From Agrobacterium larrymoorei (GTDB lineage: Bacteria; Pseudomonadota; Alphaproteobacteria; Rhizobiales; Rhizobiaceae), in the NCBI RefSeq assembly GCF_030819275.1, contig NZ_JAUTBL010000002.1:994501-1058500 (forward strand): a DNA stretch of 64,000 nucleotides, in the 5' to 3' direction. The notes below the pieces were generated by a model that did no database searches, had not been told where the DNA came from, and saw only the letters and a list, made by a program, of their open reading frames with translations. Below, piece after piece: positions 52,526-63,143 of this stretch (position 1 is its first letter; each line of letters starts with the position of its first letter). A program made the translations under genes and the position numbers.

Positions 52526-54412
52526 TCAATGCGCGGGTTCACCACGATCCACCACGCCTAGGTCATCCTTCTCACGAACTTCGCGCAGCCGTTCTTCTGC
52601 CTGGATCGCTTCGCGCTGACGGCTCCACATCGAAGCGTAGAGACCGCCCGCCAACATCAGGGAGGAATGGGTGCCGCGTTCGGCGATGTTGCCATCCTTC
52701 AGCACAATGATCTCATCTGCGCCAATGACGGTCGACAGGCGGTGGGCAATCACCAGTGTAGTGCGGTTCTGAGAAACCACATCCAAGGCGCTCTGGATTT
52801 CCTGTTCCGTATGCGTATCGAGCGCCGATGTCGCCTCGTCGAGGATGAGGATCGGTGGGGCTTTCAGAATGGTACGGGCAATCGCCACGCGCTGCTTTTC
52901 ACCGCCAGAAAGTTTTAGGCCTCGCTCGCCGACCATGGTCTGAAACCCGTCCGGCAACTTACTGATAAAGCCGCTGATCTGCGCCGCGTTGGCGGCAGCC
53001 GTGACATCGGCATCCGGCGCGTCCGGACGACCATAGCGGATGTTGTAGGCGAGCGTATCGTTGAACAGCACCGTGTCCTGAGGAACCATGCCGACCACCG
53101 CACGCAGGCTCTTCTGCGTCACCTCGCGAATGTCCTGACCATCGATGGTGATCGAACCGCCTTGGATATCGTAGAAACGATAGAGCAGGCGGGAGATCGT
53201 TGATTTACCCGCACCGGACGGTCCGACAATGGCAATGGTCTTTCCCGCCGGGACATCGAAGGAGATACCTTTGAGGATCGGGCGCTCGGGATCATAGGAA
53301 AACTGCACGTCGCGGAAGCTGACAGCGCCAGCGCCGATTTGGAGCGGTTTGGCATCCGGTGCATCCACCACTTCCGCCTCCACTTCCAGAAGATCGAACA
53401 TCTGCTCGATATCCGTCAGCCCCTGGCGGATTTCGCGATAGACGAAGCCGATGAAGTTGAGCGGTACGGAAAGCTGGAGAAGCAGCGCGTTGATGAAGAC
53501 GAAGTCGCCGATGGTCTGTTCGCCGCGCTGAACCGCGAGCGCCGACATCACCATCATGACGAGCGAACCAAGACCGAAGATGACACCCTGGCCGAAGTTG
53601 AGCCAGCCGAGCGATGTCCAGATGGCGACGGCAGACTTCTCGTAACGCGCCATGGAGGCATCGAAACGACGGGCCTCCATGTCTTCATTGCCGAAATATT
53701 TCACCGTTTCGAAGTTCAGGAGCGAGTCGATCGCCTTGGTGTTGGCGTCGGTGTCGCTATCGTTCATCGACCGGCGAATGGAGATGCGCCAGTTGCTGGC
53801 TTTGACGGTGAACCAGATATAGGCCCAAACGGTCACGACGGTGACGAAGACATACCAGAAACCGTAGGATACCCAGAAGATCGCCGCCGTCAGCAGGAAT
53901 TCGATGAATGTCGGGGCGGTGTTGAGAATGGTGAAACGGACGATGGTTTCGATGCCCTTCGTGCCGCGCTCGATGATGCGCGACAGGCCACCGGTCTTGC
54001 GCTCCAGATGGAAGCGCAGCGACAGTTGGTGCATATGAACAAAGGTCTTGTAGGCAAGTTGGCGCACCGCGTGCTGACCGACGCTGGCGAACAGCGAATC
54101 CCGAAGCTGGTTGAAGCCGATCTGAATGATGCGCGTGATGTTATAGGCGATGACCAGCGCCACGGCACCCAGCAGGAAGACGGGAAGCAGCCCCGCCATA
54201 TCGACTTTGCCATTCAGTGCATCGGTTGCCCATTTGAAGAAATAGGGCACCGAGATCAGCACCAGCTTGGCAACGATCAGGAAGAAGGTGGCCCATACCA
54301 CCCGCATCTTGAGATCGGGTCTGCCCTCGGGCCACATATAGGGCCAAAGGTTGATAAGGGTCTGCATCGGATTGCTGGAATCCGCTGAAATCGTCTTCTT
54401 CTTGTCGGCCAT
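52526..54412 (-). CDS. Atm1-type ABC exporter (half-transporter)
   Basis: A 628-residue fused membrane/ATPase protein of the Atm1/HMT1 class. About six membrane helices occupy residues 40-330. The nucleotide-binding domain has Walker A GPSGAGKST near 397-405, signature LSGGEKQRVAIARTI near 501-515, Walker B ILILDEATSALD near 521-532 and the switch His in IAHRLSTV near 556. Atm1 proteins export glutathione conjugates or metal-thiol complexes and support iron-sulfur or heavy-metal homeostasis. I used the ATG at 54412 (MADKKKT..). The large open frame on the opposite strand is its shadow. Confidence 0.9.
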   Translation of the reverse strand: MADKKKTISADSSNPMQTLINLWPYMWPEGRPDLKMRVVWATFFLIVAKLVLISVPYFFKWATDALNGKVDMAGLLPVFLLGAVALVIAYNITRIIQIGFNQLRDSLFASVGQHAVRQLAYKTFVHMHQLSLRFHLERKTGGLSRIIERGTKGIETIVRFTILNTAPTFIEFLLTAAIFWVSYGFWYVFVTVVTVWAYIWFTVKASNWRISIRRSMNDSDTDANTKAIDSLLNFETVKYFGNEDMEARRFDASMARYEKSAVAIWTSLGWLNFGQGVIFGLGSLVMMVMSALAVQRGEQTIGDFVFINALLLQLSVPLNFIGFVYREIRQGLTDIEQMFDLLEVEAEVVDAPDAKPLQIGAGAVSFRDVQFSYDPERPILKGISFDVPAGKTIAIVGPSGAGKSTISRLLYRFYDIQGGSITIDGQDIREVTQKSLRAVVGMVPQDTVLFNDTLAYNIRYGRPDAPDADVTAAANAAQISGFISKLPDGFQTMVGERGLKLSGGEKQRVAIARTILKAPPILILDEATSALDTHTEQEIQSALDVVSQNRTTLVIAHRLSTVIGADEIIVLKDGNIAERGTHSSLMLAGGLYASMWSRQREAIQAEERLREVREKDDLGVVDRGEPAH

Positions 54413-54528
54413 TCTCTGCTCCGGCGTCTGCCGGGATGCAGACAGCAAGACGGCGGCCCTGATGAGCCGCCGCCGTCTAAATTAGATAATATTCCGACCA
54501 GGCATTTGCAATGCTTGGGGCCGTCTTC

Positions 54529-56583
54529 TTACCGCGTCTTCAACCGGTTGCGGTGGATTTCTTCCGCATTCGGCAACGCCTTTTCCGGCACATCGAAAAT
54601 CTGGCCTGGCTCGATCAGGTCCGGGTTCTGGATTTGCTGCTGATTGGCAAGATAGATGGTGGTGTAACGCACGCCCTGGCCATAGACGCGACGCGAAATC
54701 TGCCACAGCGTATCGCCGCGACGAATGATCACCGCACTCTCGCTATGCGCAAGCGGCGCCTGTTCGAATGTCTTCGTACCGGATGCATCGGTTACCGGAG
54801 CCGCTGCATTTGTTGGCACAGACGTTGCGGGAGCCGCTGTATTCAACTCTTCGAAACGGTTCGTCAGGCCAGCAATTGCTTTTCCGACCGCGACCACATC
54901 GTTCGGCAGTGCTTCCACGAGCGAGAGCAGGGATCGCGCTTTGTGGGAAATGTCGGCAACGAACGCGGTAAAGGCCGGCTCCGCAGAAGCGGCTGTGCGG
55001 AACTCCGAGAGTGAACGAAGCGCGATAACCGTCGCTGACTTCGCTGCCGCGACCTCGTCCAGCGTCGGTGTCTTGCCGTCTTTAAAAAGACCGGACAGAA
55101 TACCGAAGGCCTTCGACACTTCCGTGCGCAGCGCTTCGAACGCAGCCTGATCGGTGACCGCTGCCGGAGCCTGTCCCGATACCGTCGCGTTCGGCTGCCC
55201 CCCAGCTACGCCGGATGGCTGCATGGCAACCGTGCTCTGATCCGCCTCCGGGCGAGAGAACGGCACGCGGACACGCACCGCTACCTTACCGGATGCATCA
55301 AGCGCTTCCGCCGTGATGATGTGACTGCCGACCGAAAGCTGGATGTCGCCTTCAACGACGAAGCTGCCGGAGGCTTCCGCCTTGCTTTCGCCGACGCGCG
55401 TATCGTCTACGAGTGCGCGGATCGTCGTGCCGGCAGGCGCGGAGCCAGCAATGTAAATCTTCGAGCCATCGAACTCGACCGCGGTAACGCGCACGGATGC
55501 CGTCTCGGACGTGGTGTTGGTTAGCGCTGCATTGCCGGTCGAGGCGGCCGCCGCAGGCGCTTGGGTATTCGTTGCGGCATTCGGTGTCGCCTGTGCCTGA
55601 AGAGCAGGCGGAGCTGCTTCCGGCATGGTCAGAACGCGGCTAGCCTTGCCAGGTGTGGTGACCATGGCAAGCAGATCGCCACCTTTCTGGGCAGGGACGG
55701 ACACGGTCGCCACTTCCTTCGACTCGGAGACCTTGCCGTCCTTGCCGGTTGCGCGCAGCACCAGCTCATGGTTGCCGGGCGGAAGGGGATTGTCGAGAAC
55801 GGCTGCAAAATCGCCGCTGCCTTCAACCGGGGTCTTGGCGATAACCTGGCCCTTGTTGACGATTTCAAGCTGCGAACCCGGCTGCGCCTTGCCGGCAATC
55901 ACAGCCGAACCGTCCGGCTCGACGCGCAAAACGTCGAATGTCGGAAGCTGAGCGGCGTCTCCCGTGGCGGCGGGTGCGGAAGGCGTTGTGGGCTGTGCAG
56001 GCGTTGGAGCTGGCTGAGGGGCTGTGGCTGGCGCTACCGGCTTTGGCGCACCATCATCCGTGCCGGCAAACACGCCCGCCAAACGGCGGACCTGTGCTGC
56101 GGCCGCGGCGGCATCTGTCGGCAAGCCGCGAAGATAGGCTGCCGTGCGCTCCGCTGCTGTGCGCGCGGTGGTGATCAGACGCGAGGTTGTCTCATCGAGC
56201 GATTCCGGAATGTCGATGTTTTCCAATTCGCGAAGCGAATCTTCGACCTGCTTGCGGGCGGCTGCAAACGCCTCATTGGAGGGCACCTTGTTATCGGCAA
56301 ACAGGTTGCTCATGTCCTTGATGGACTTGTTGGCGGATTCCGCCAGGCGGCCAACCTTCTCGGCAATATTGGTGGTGTCCTTGGCCGCATCCGAGAGAAG
56401 ATCGCCAGCCTTTTCACTGCCCATTTCGACGCTGTTCTTGACGGCGTTGCTGGCTTCGTTAATGGCGTCACCGATCGGCTTGTTATCGCCAGACATGCGA
56501 GGAAGAACGAAGAAGACCATGAGCAGCGTGGCAATGCCGAGCACGACAAGCGCCAACAATCCGGCTCTTTTATTTTTCATCAT
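54529..56583 (-). CDS. LysM-domain membrane-anchored protein
   Basis: A 684-residue protein with one N-terminal membrane helix (ALVVLGIATLLMVFFVL, about 10-26), a helical region, a long Ala/Pro/Thr-rich segment and Ig-like or bacterial-domain repeats (about 210-300 and 370-450, e.g. ISAPAGTTIRALVDDTRVGE-like modules). A C-terminal LysM peptidoglycan-binding domain (about 617-667) follows: IIRRGDTLWQISRRVYGQG and NPDLIEPGQIFDVPE. It probably sits in the inner membrane and reaches the cell wall. GGAGA lies just before the ATG pair at 56583/56580. It is read toward the exporter gene about 115 bases away. Confidence 0.85.
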   Translation of the reverse strand: MMKNKRAGLLALVVLGIATLLMVFFVLPRMSGDNKPIGDAINEASNAVKNSVEMGSEKAGDLLSDAAKDTTNIAEKVGRLAESANKSIKDMSNLFADNKVPSNEAFAAARKQVEDSLRELENIDIPESLDETTSRLITTARTAAERTAAYLRGLPTDAAAAAAQVRRLAGVFAGTDDGAPKPVAPATAPQPAPTPAQPTTPSAPAATGDAAQLPTFDVLRVEPDGSAVIAGKAQPGSQLEIVNKGQVIAKTPVEGSGDFAAVLDNPLPPGNHELVLRATGKDGKVSESKEVATVSVPAQKGGDLLAMVTTPGKASRVLTMPEAAPPALQAQATPNAATNTQAPAAAASTGNAALTNTTSETASVRVTAVEFDGSKIYIAGSAPAGTTIRALVDDTRVGESKAEASGSFVVEGDIQLSVGSHIITAEALDASGKVAVRVRVPFSRPEADQSTVAMQPSGVAGGQPNATVSGQAPAAVTDQAAFEALRTEVSKAFGILSGLFKDGKTPTLDEVAAAKSATVIALRSLSEFRTAASAEPAFTAFVADISHKARSLLSLVEALPNDVVAVGKAIAGLTNRFEELNTAAPATSVPTNAAAPVTDASGTKTFEQAPLAHSESAVIIRRGDTLWQISRRVYGQGVRYTTIYLANQQQIQNPDLIEPGQIFDVPEKALPNAEEIHRNRLKTR

Positions 56584-56735
56584 GTGTCTCCACGTCATTC
56601 TTCGCAATATTATCGAGGATTGCTAGCGTTTTAGCGCTTTTCATACAAGCGGCCCCGGGCGCCAAGCGCCGCGTTTGTCGCGTCTTCCCCCAAAATTTCT
56701 TGACGGAATTGACCCTGCGTAGTTCGGTGCAGGCC

Positions 56736-57356
56736 ATGACACATGAAAACCATTCGATTCGATCCATCTGCGTCTATTGCGGCTCTCAGCCCGGGCGCGA
56801 TCCCGCCTACATGGAAGCTGGCCGCAACCTTGGAAAATCCCTGGCCGAAAACGGCATTCGCCTTGTCTATGGCGGCGGCACTAAGGGCATCATGGGCGCG
56901 GTCGCAAGCGGTGTTCTTTCAAACGGCGGCGAAGTTACGGGGATCATACCCGAGTTTCTCGTGGATATGGAAGCGACACGCCATTCTCTCGGCCAATTGA
57001 ACGAACTTGTGATCACCAAGGACATGCATGAGCGCAAGCACATGATGTTCCAGCGCTCGGACGCCTTCGTCACTTTGCCGGGCGGTATCGGCACGGTTGA
57101 AGAGATCGTTGAAATCATGACTTGGGCGCAGCTCGGCCGTCACGCCAAGCCCATGGTCTTTGCCAATATCAACGGCTTCTGGGACCCGATGCTGGAACTG
57201 GTCCGCCATATGCGCGACCAGGGCTTCATTCATCGCGCTCACTTGCTGAACCCACTGGTCATCGACAAGATCGACGACATCGTACCCGCGATTATCGAGC
57301 GTGCGGCAGCCCAGGAAAATCCGGAAGGCGACCCTTCGGTCATTGCGCAGCTTTAA
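56736..57356 (+). CDS. LOG-family protein (TIGR00730)
   Basis: A 206-residue Rossmann-like protein of the LOG (lonely guy) family. RSICVYCGSQPGRDPAYMEA starts the fold, and GGGTKGIMGAVASG near residues 45-58 and the catalytic motif PGGIGTVEEIVEIMTWAQLG near 109-128 are complete. Members hydrolyse nucleoside monophosphates to free base, including cytokinin activation in plants; bacterial ones often act on AMP/pyrimidine monophosphates. Symbol left empty because the substrate is unproven. The ATG at 56736 follows GCAGG; a longer frame starts at 56700. Confidence 0.88.
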   Translation: MTHENHSIRSICVYCGSQPGRDPAYMEAGRNLGKSLAENGIRLVYGGGTKGIMGAVASGVLSNGGEVTGIIPEFLVDMEATRHSLGQLNELVITKDMHERKHMMFQRSDAFVTLPGGIGTVEEIVEIMTWAQLGRHAKPMVFANINGFWDPMLELVRHMRDQGFIHRAHLLNPLVIDKIDDIVPAIIERAAAQENPEGDPSVIAQL

Positions 57357-57372
57357 AGCCTGAAGCTGCCGG

Positions 57373-58287
57373 TCAAACGGCAGCTCTGCCCTTCATCAGG
57401 CTCGGCAGGGTGTAGACCGCAAGTGCTGCCCAGATCATCATGAAGGCGATCATTCGCACCATGTCGAACGGTTCCTTGAAGACGAAAACCGCGATGACGA
57501 AGATCATCGATGGTGCGATATACTGCATGATGCCGATGGTGGAGAGCTTCAAAAGCTTGGCGCCATTGCCATAGAAGATCAGAGGAACGGCGGTGATGAG
57601 TCCGCTCGCCGCCAGAAGCCAGCTATCCTGCAGCGTGCCCGCGAAAAAATGCCCTTGCCCGGTGAAGGTCAGATAGACGATGAAGGCAAGAGCAGGCGGC
57701 GTCAACAGCAGCACCTCCAACAGGAAGCCCTGCGTTGGCCCGATCGGCAGCGTCTTGCGGAAGAAGGCGTAAAAGCCCCAGGAGACGGTTAGTGCGAGCG
57801 CGACCCAAGGCAGACCACCGGCATTCCATGTCAGTAGCGCTACGGCAATCGCCACCAGCGAAATGGCCGCCATCTGCATGCGGCTAAGCTTTTCCTTCAG
57901 GATCAAGGCGCCGAGAAGAATGCTGAAGAGTGGATTGATGAAGTAGCCGAGTGCGGCATCCAGCGCGTGACCCGAGCCGATGGCCCAGATGTAGATGCCC
58001 CAATTGACGCTGATCAGCGATGCGGTGAGGCAGGCCATGGCAAGCATGCGAGGCGTCGTCAGCGCTTGGCGGATTTCGGCAGTTCGGCCAAGCGCGATCA
58101 GCACGATCGCAGCAATCGGTACCGACCACACCACGCGGTGAACGATGACTTCCAAGGGCGAGATATGCGCGACGGCCTTCATATAGAATGGCAGGAAACC
58201 CCACAGAAGATAGGCGGTCAGCGCGTAGGCGAAGCCACGGACGCTATCGCCCGATTGGGGAGCCTGAATGGTGGGGTTCATTGCCAT
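57373..58287 (-). CDS. rarD: RarD/EamA-family transporter
   Basis: A 304-residue inner-membrane protein of the drug/metabolite transporter superfamily with about ten helices in two EamA repeats. RarD hallmarks are AYLLWGFLPFYMKAVAHISPLEVIVHRVVWS near the N-terminus (about residues 27-57) and NWGIYIWAIGSGHALDAALGYFINPL near 94-119. Members are exporters of uncertain substrate. The first two codons offer ATGs at 58287 and 58281; the second begins MNPTIQAP. Confidence 0.88.
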   Translation of the reverse strand: MAMNPTIQAPQSGDSVRGFAYALTAYLLWGFLPFYMKAVAHISPLEVIVHRVVWSVPIAAIVLIALGRTAEIRQALTTPRMLAMACLTASLISVNWGIYIWAIGSGHALDAALGYFINPLFSILLGALILKEKLSRMQMAAISLVAIAVALLTWNAGGLPWVALALTVSWGFYAFFRKTLPIGPTQGFLLEVLLLTPPALAFIVYLTFTGQGHFFAGTLQDSWLLAASGLITAVPLIFYGNGAKLLKLSTIGIMQYIAPSMIFVIAVFVFKEPFDMVRMIAFMMIWAALAVYTLPSLMKGRAAV

Positions 58288-58528
58288 GGGAATACTGCCA
58301 ATATGATCGGGATCTCTCCGCAGTATTCCCCTTTGGTGTGATGTACCAATTCATTTCCGTGAAGCTTTGGTTAGAAAAGCTGCATTTGCTCAAACAAGAA
58401 GCCTATGCGAGATGAATCGGTGTGCGAGCTGATGGCCCTAAGAAACTGAAACGATTCCGGATTTCGCTCAATTCCATTGCCGTGGCTTGATGCTCAAGGC
58501 TGAACATCAAGCGATGGCTAAGCTGGTT

Positions 58529-59972
<1,444 letters not shown>

Positions 59973-59973
<1 letters not shown>

Positions 59974-60446
59974 CAACGCTTCTCCTCTGGCCATGTCTCC
60001 GTATCGTGGTCCGGATGCTGATAGGAAACAAGATCGGCGATGAAACTAGCCGACGTCACATCGGCCAGCGTCTCCTCTTGCGGTAGAGCGTGAAGATGAT
60101 CGACAAAGCCGATCTTGTTTTCGACGCCCCATTGGATAACGGGGGGCAGGCTGGCAGGATCATCGAAGGCACCTGCCGCAATGGCCATTCCATCCGGCGC
60201 CTCATAGGTCAGCGGCGTGCCGCACTCGCCACAAAAGCCCCGCTTTACGTGGTTGGAAGATTGAAACCGCTTCGGCTCACCGCGGGTCCATTCAAATTTC
60301 GCACCTCGCACGGAGACGAGTGGCGCATAATAGGCCCCGAAGGCCTTCTGGCACATGCGGCAATGGCAGATAGAGCTATCGTTCAAGTCTCCTTCCGCTC
60401 GAAACCGTATGGCCCCGCATTGGCATCCGCCGGTGTGGATGGTCAT
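59973..60446 (-). CDS. GFA-family zinc-binding protein, copy 1
   Basis: A 157-residue paralogue of the adjacent GFA protein, sharing the same motifs: TGGCQCGAIRFRAEG near residues 6-20, SICHCRMCQKAFGAYYAPL near 31-49 and FCGECGTPLTYEAPDGMAIA near 84-103. The two differ enough (roughly half the residues by eye) to be an old duplication. The ATG at 60446 overlaps the stop of a DUF559 remnant lying just upstream. Function within the family is unproven. Confidence 0.9.
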
Positions 60447-60570
60447 GATTGCTCCCTCGGTATTGATCGCAGGAAATGTAGGCAGACATCGTCTATCTGT
60501 TGGAGGACGTCATCGTTCCAGAAGCGGATGACGGTCCAGCTTCGCCTCTCATTGAGGTCAAAGGTGAAAT
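60443..60570 (-). pseudogene. C-terminal remnant of a DUF559 (Vsr-like) endonuclease
   Basis: About 41 codons ending in a stop at 60443 read FDLNERRSWTVIRFWNDDVLQQI..DDVCLHFLRS, the C-terminal part of DUF559/Vsr-like endonucleases (core WTVIRFWN). No upstream continuation exists: the adjacent DNA is an inverted-repeat element. The remnant's stop overlaps the start codon of GFA copy 1. Confidence 0.65.
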
Positions 60571-60590
60571 GGCAAGGGTCCGTCTTGCCG

Positions 60591-60613
60591 ATCTCCCCCC
60601 TTGAGGGGGAGAT
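60591..60613. repeat. Hairpin core of a rhizobial dispersed repeat
   Basis: ATCTCCCCC and GGGGGAGAT form a perfect 9-bp stem around CTTGA, followed by the GC-rich GCCCGGCAGGGCAGAGGGGGG stretch. This composite is a pattern I associate with intergenic repeats of Rhizobium/Agrobacterium genomes. It abuts the DUF559 remnant. Confidence 0.55.
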
Positions 60614-60679
60614 GCCCGGCAGGGCAGAGGGGGGTAAGCGACGAATCTAGACGTAGAAAGCGGGCGTTTGCAGCAAACC

Positions 60680-62065
60680 CTACCGCTTCAACTCCCAAGT
60701 CGTCACCCGTTCACCCGTTTCCTTGTCCTTACCATCTTTCAACTGAATCCCCTTGGTAGACAGCTCATCGCGAATCCGATCCGCCTCGGCAAAATTCTTC
60801 GCCTTCAGCATCTCCAGCCGCATGGCAACGAGCGAATCCACTGCGGCGGCAATCGCCTCATCCACCTCCGCCTTCTTCGGCAGCACGCCAAGAAGTGCCG
60901 CGCTCGCCGCAAATACGGGAAGTTTTTCCGGATCGGCATTGGCAGATTGGGCCAGAGCATGCAGTGCCTGTACGGCCGCAACGGTATTGAGATCGTCAGC
61001 AAGCGCATCGAGCACGCCTTGATCGACATCGGCATCGCTCGCTTCTGCGGCAGGCCACTTCGCGAGCAGCCGCTCCGCTTCTTCGAGACGCTTGACGGAG
61101 AAATCGATCGGTTCACGGTAATGCGTCATCAGCATCGCCAGTCGCAACACTTCTCCTGGCCATTTGCGGCCGCCAAAAGTTTCGGTGTGCAGCAGATCGT
61201 AGATCGTCACGAAGTTGCCGTCGGACTTGGACATCTTGCGGCCTTCGACCTGCACGAAGCCATTATGCATCCAGACATTGGCCATCACATGGGTGCCATG
61301 GGCGCAGCGGGACTGGGCGATTTCGTTTTCGTGATGCGGGAAGATGAGGTCGAGACCACCGCCGTGAATATCGAAGACTTCACCGAGATATCGACCGGAC
61401 ATGGCGGAGCACTCGATATGCCAGCCGGGGCGACCACGCCCCCAAGGGCTTTCCCAGCCGGGCTCGTTATCGCTTGAAAGCTTCCACAACACGAAGTCGC
61501 CAGGGTTCTTTTTGTGCGCGTCGACCGCGATGCGCGCACCAGCCTGTTGCTCGTCCAGCGGACGCTTGGACAGTTGGCCGTAGTCGCTCATGGATTTGGT
61601 GTCGAACAGCACCTCGCCTGACGCCACATAGGCGTGGCCGCGCGCAATCAGCTTCTCGATGATCTCGATCATCTGGGTGATGTTATCTGTCGCGCGGGGT
61701 TCCACTGTCGGCTCAAGGCAGCCGAGAGCCGCGACATCCTGATGAAACTGATTGGCGGTCTTTTCCGTCACCGCATGGATCGCGTCGTTCAGCGGCAGGT
61801 TGGGATAATCGCGAAGCGCCCGCGCGTTGATCTTGTCGTCCACATCGGTGATGTTGCGCGCATAGGTGACGCCATTCTCGCCATAGACATGCCGCAGCAG
61901 GCGATAGAGCACGTCGAAGACGATCACCGGGCGGGCATTGCCGATATGGGCATAATCATAGACCGTCGGGCCGCAAACATACATGCGGACATTCTTCGCA
62001 TCGATCGGCTGAAATTCGGCTTTTTCGCGGGTCAGCGTGTTGTAAAGCTTCAAGCGCAAGGACAT
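60680..62065 (-). CDS. cysS: Cysteinyl-tRNA synthetase
   Basis: A 461-residue class Ia synthetase that charges tRNA-Cys. The HIGH-type motif [13 protein letters not shown] is near residues 36-48 and KMSKSDGN near 271-278. Zinc-ligand Cys and His residues are in VCGPTVYD near 30 and in [18 protein letters not shown] near 203-220. A C-terminal helical anticodon-binding part (from about 320) ends in a short [17 protein letters not shown] tail. The length is typical. The ATG at 62065 opens [12 protein letters not shown]. Confidence 0.96.
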   Translation of the reverse strand: MSLRLKLYNTLTREKAEFQPIDAKNVRMYVCGPTVYDYAHIGNARPVIVFDVLYRLLRHVYGENGVTYARNITDVDDKINARALRDYPNLPLNDAIHAVTEKTANQFHQDVAALGCLEPTVEPRATDNITQMIEIIEKLIARGHAYVASGEVLFDTKSMSDYGQLSKRPLDEQQAGARIAVDAHKKNPGDFVLWKLSSDNEPGWESPWGRGRPGWHIECSAMSGRYLGEVFDIHGGGLDLIFPHHENEIAQSRCAHGTHVMANVWMHNGFVQVEGRKMSKSDGNFVTIYDLLHTETFGGRKWPGEVLRLAMLMTHYREPIDFSVKRLEEAERLLAKWPAAEASDADVDQGVLDALADDLNTVAAVQALHALAQSANADPEKLPVFAASAALLGVLPKKAEVDEAIAAAVDSLVAMRLEMLKAKNFAEADRIRDELSTKGIQLKDGKDKETGERVTTWELKR

Positions 62066-62274
62066 GCGTATTTCCTTCGGGTATCGGAGATTGACCCCAC
62101 CGGAGCGTTTGTCTGCTTTGACCTTTCAGGAGACGAAAACGATCTGGCCGGGGGTTAGACCAGCAAAATTCAACTCAGCAGCAACGGCAGATCGTTATTT
62201 TCATGGCTTGCTTTATGAAGCGACGCCCGTTGTCGGTCAAGAGCATCGCTTTGAGATTCACGCTGGTTCGCAAG

Positions 62275-63015
62275 TCATTCCGGCGTGCGATAGCTGACGA
62301 ATTTCCGGTCGCGGACGACATAGATCTTACCGGTCTCGGAGAGGTCAGGTGAGGCAAGCGGGACGATAGCCTGTGCCACTTCCGAAGGATGGGGCAGGGT
62401 GTCGGGATCTTCGCCGGGCATCGCCTGGGCGCGCATTGCCGTACGCGTCGCGCCCGGATTGATGCTGTTGACGCGCAAATGGGTCTGCTCGGTCTCCGCC
62501 GCCCAAGTGCGTGCCAGCGCTTCAACGGCAGCCTTTGAGGTAGAATAGACGCCCCAGAACGGCCGACAGGAATGGGCAGCGCCAGAGGACAGGATCAGCG
62601 CGCGCCCGGCATCGGACTTCAACAGAAGCGGTTCGACTGAGCGAATGAGACGCCAGGTTGCGGTGACGTTGATGTTCATCACCTTTTCAAACACCTTGGC
62701 CTCTATATGGCCGACAGGGGAAATGACGCCAAGCATCCCGGCATTGGCGACCAGAATGTCGAGCTTGCCCCAACGTTCGTGGATAGAGGCGCCGAGTGCA
62801 TCGATCGCCTTCATGTCTGCGAGATCGAATGGAACGAGCGTGGCCGTACCACCGACAGCCTTGATAGCGTCGTCCAGATCTTCGAGCCCACCAACCGTGC
62901 GCGCGCAGGCAATCACATGGGCGCCAGCTTTGGCCAGTTCGACCGCGGTGAAATAGCCGATGCCGCGAGAGGCTCCGGTCACGAGTGCGATCCGGCCTTT
63001 AAGGTCGATGGTCAT
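62275..63015 (-). CDS. Short-chain dehydrogenase/reductase
   Basis: A 246-residue NAD(P)-dependent oxidoreductase. The cofactor motif VTGASRGIGYF (GxxxGIG) is near residues 12-22, NAGMLG near 88-93, the catalytic Ser in LILSSGAAHSC near 140, and YSTSK (Tyr and Lys) near 155-159. The substrate is unknown. The ATG at 63015 has AGGGGGG four bases upstream; longer open frames back to 63120 overlap the purF terminator. It is read in the same direction as purF but after its terminator, so it probably has its own promoter. Confidence 0.88.
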   Translation of the reverse strand: MTIDLKGRIALVTGASRGIGYFTAVELAKAGAHVIACARTVGGLEDLDDAIKAVGGTATLVPFDLADMKAIDALGASIHERWGKLDILVANAGMLGVISPVGHIEAKVFEKVMNINVTATWRLIRSVEPLLLKSDAGRALILSSGAAHSCRPFWGVYSTSKAAVEALARTWAAETEQTHLRVNSINPGATRTAMRAQAMPGEDPDTLPHPSEVAQAIVPLASPDLSETGKIYVVRDRKFVSYRTPE

Positions 63016-63109
63016 GGTCCCCCCTGAATATCGTTCGACAGTCCGCCATGTCTTACTGAGGGAGGACATGTCCGGCAAGCGGCTTCGAGGTCTGAGAAGG
63101 CCGCAGAGA

Positions 63110-63136
63110 AAAGCCCGCATTTGTGATGCGGGCTTT
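63110..63136 (-). terminator. Rho-independent terminator of purF
   Basis: On the minus strand AAAGCCCGCAT pairs perfectly with ATGCGGGCTTT around CACAA, followed by TC. It begins eight bases after the purF stop. Confidence 0.9.
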
Positions 63137-63143
63137 AAAAAGA

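Noticed and set aside
53339..54388. A 349-codon open frame antisense to the Atm1-type exporter
   Set aside because: Composition (Asp/His/Gly-rich) and lack of any motif are those of a reverse-strand shadow.
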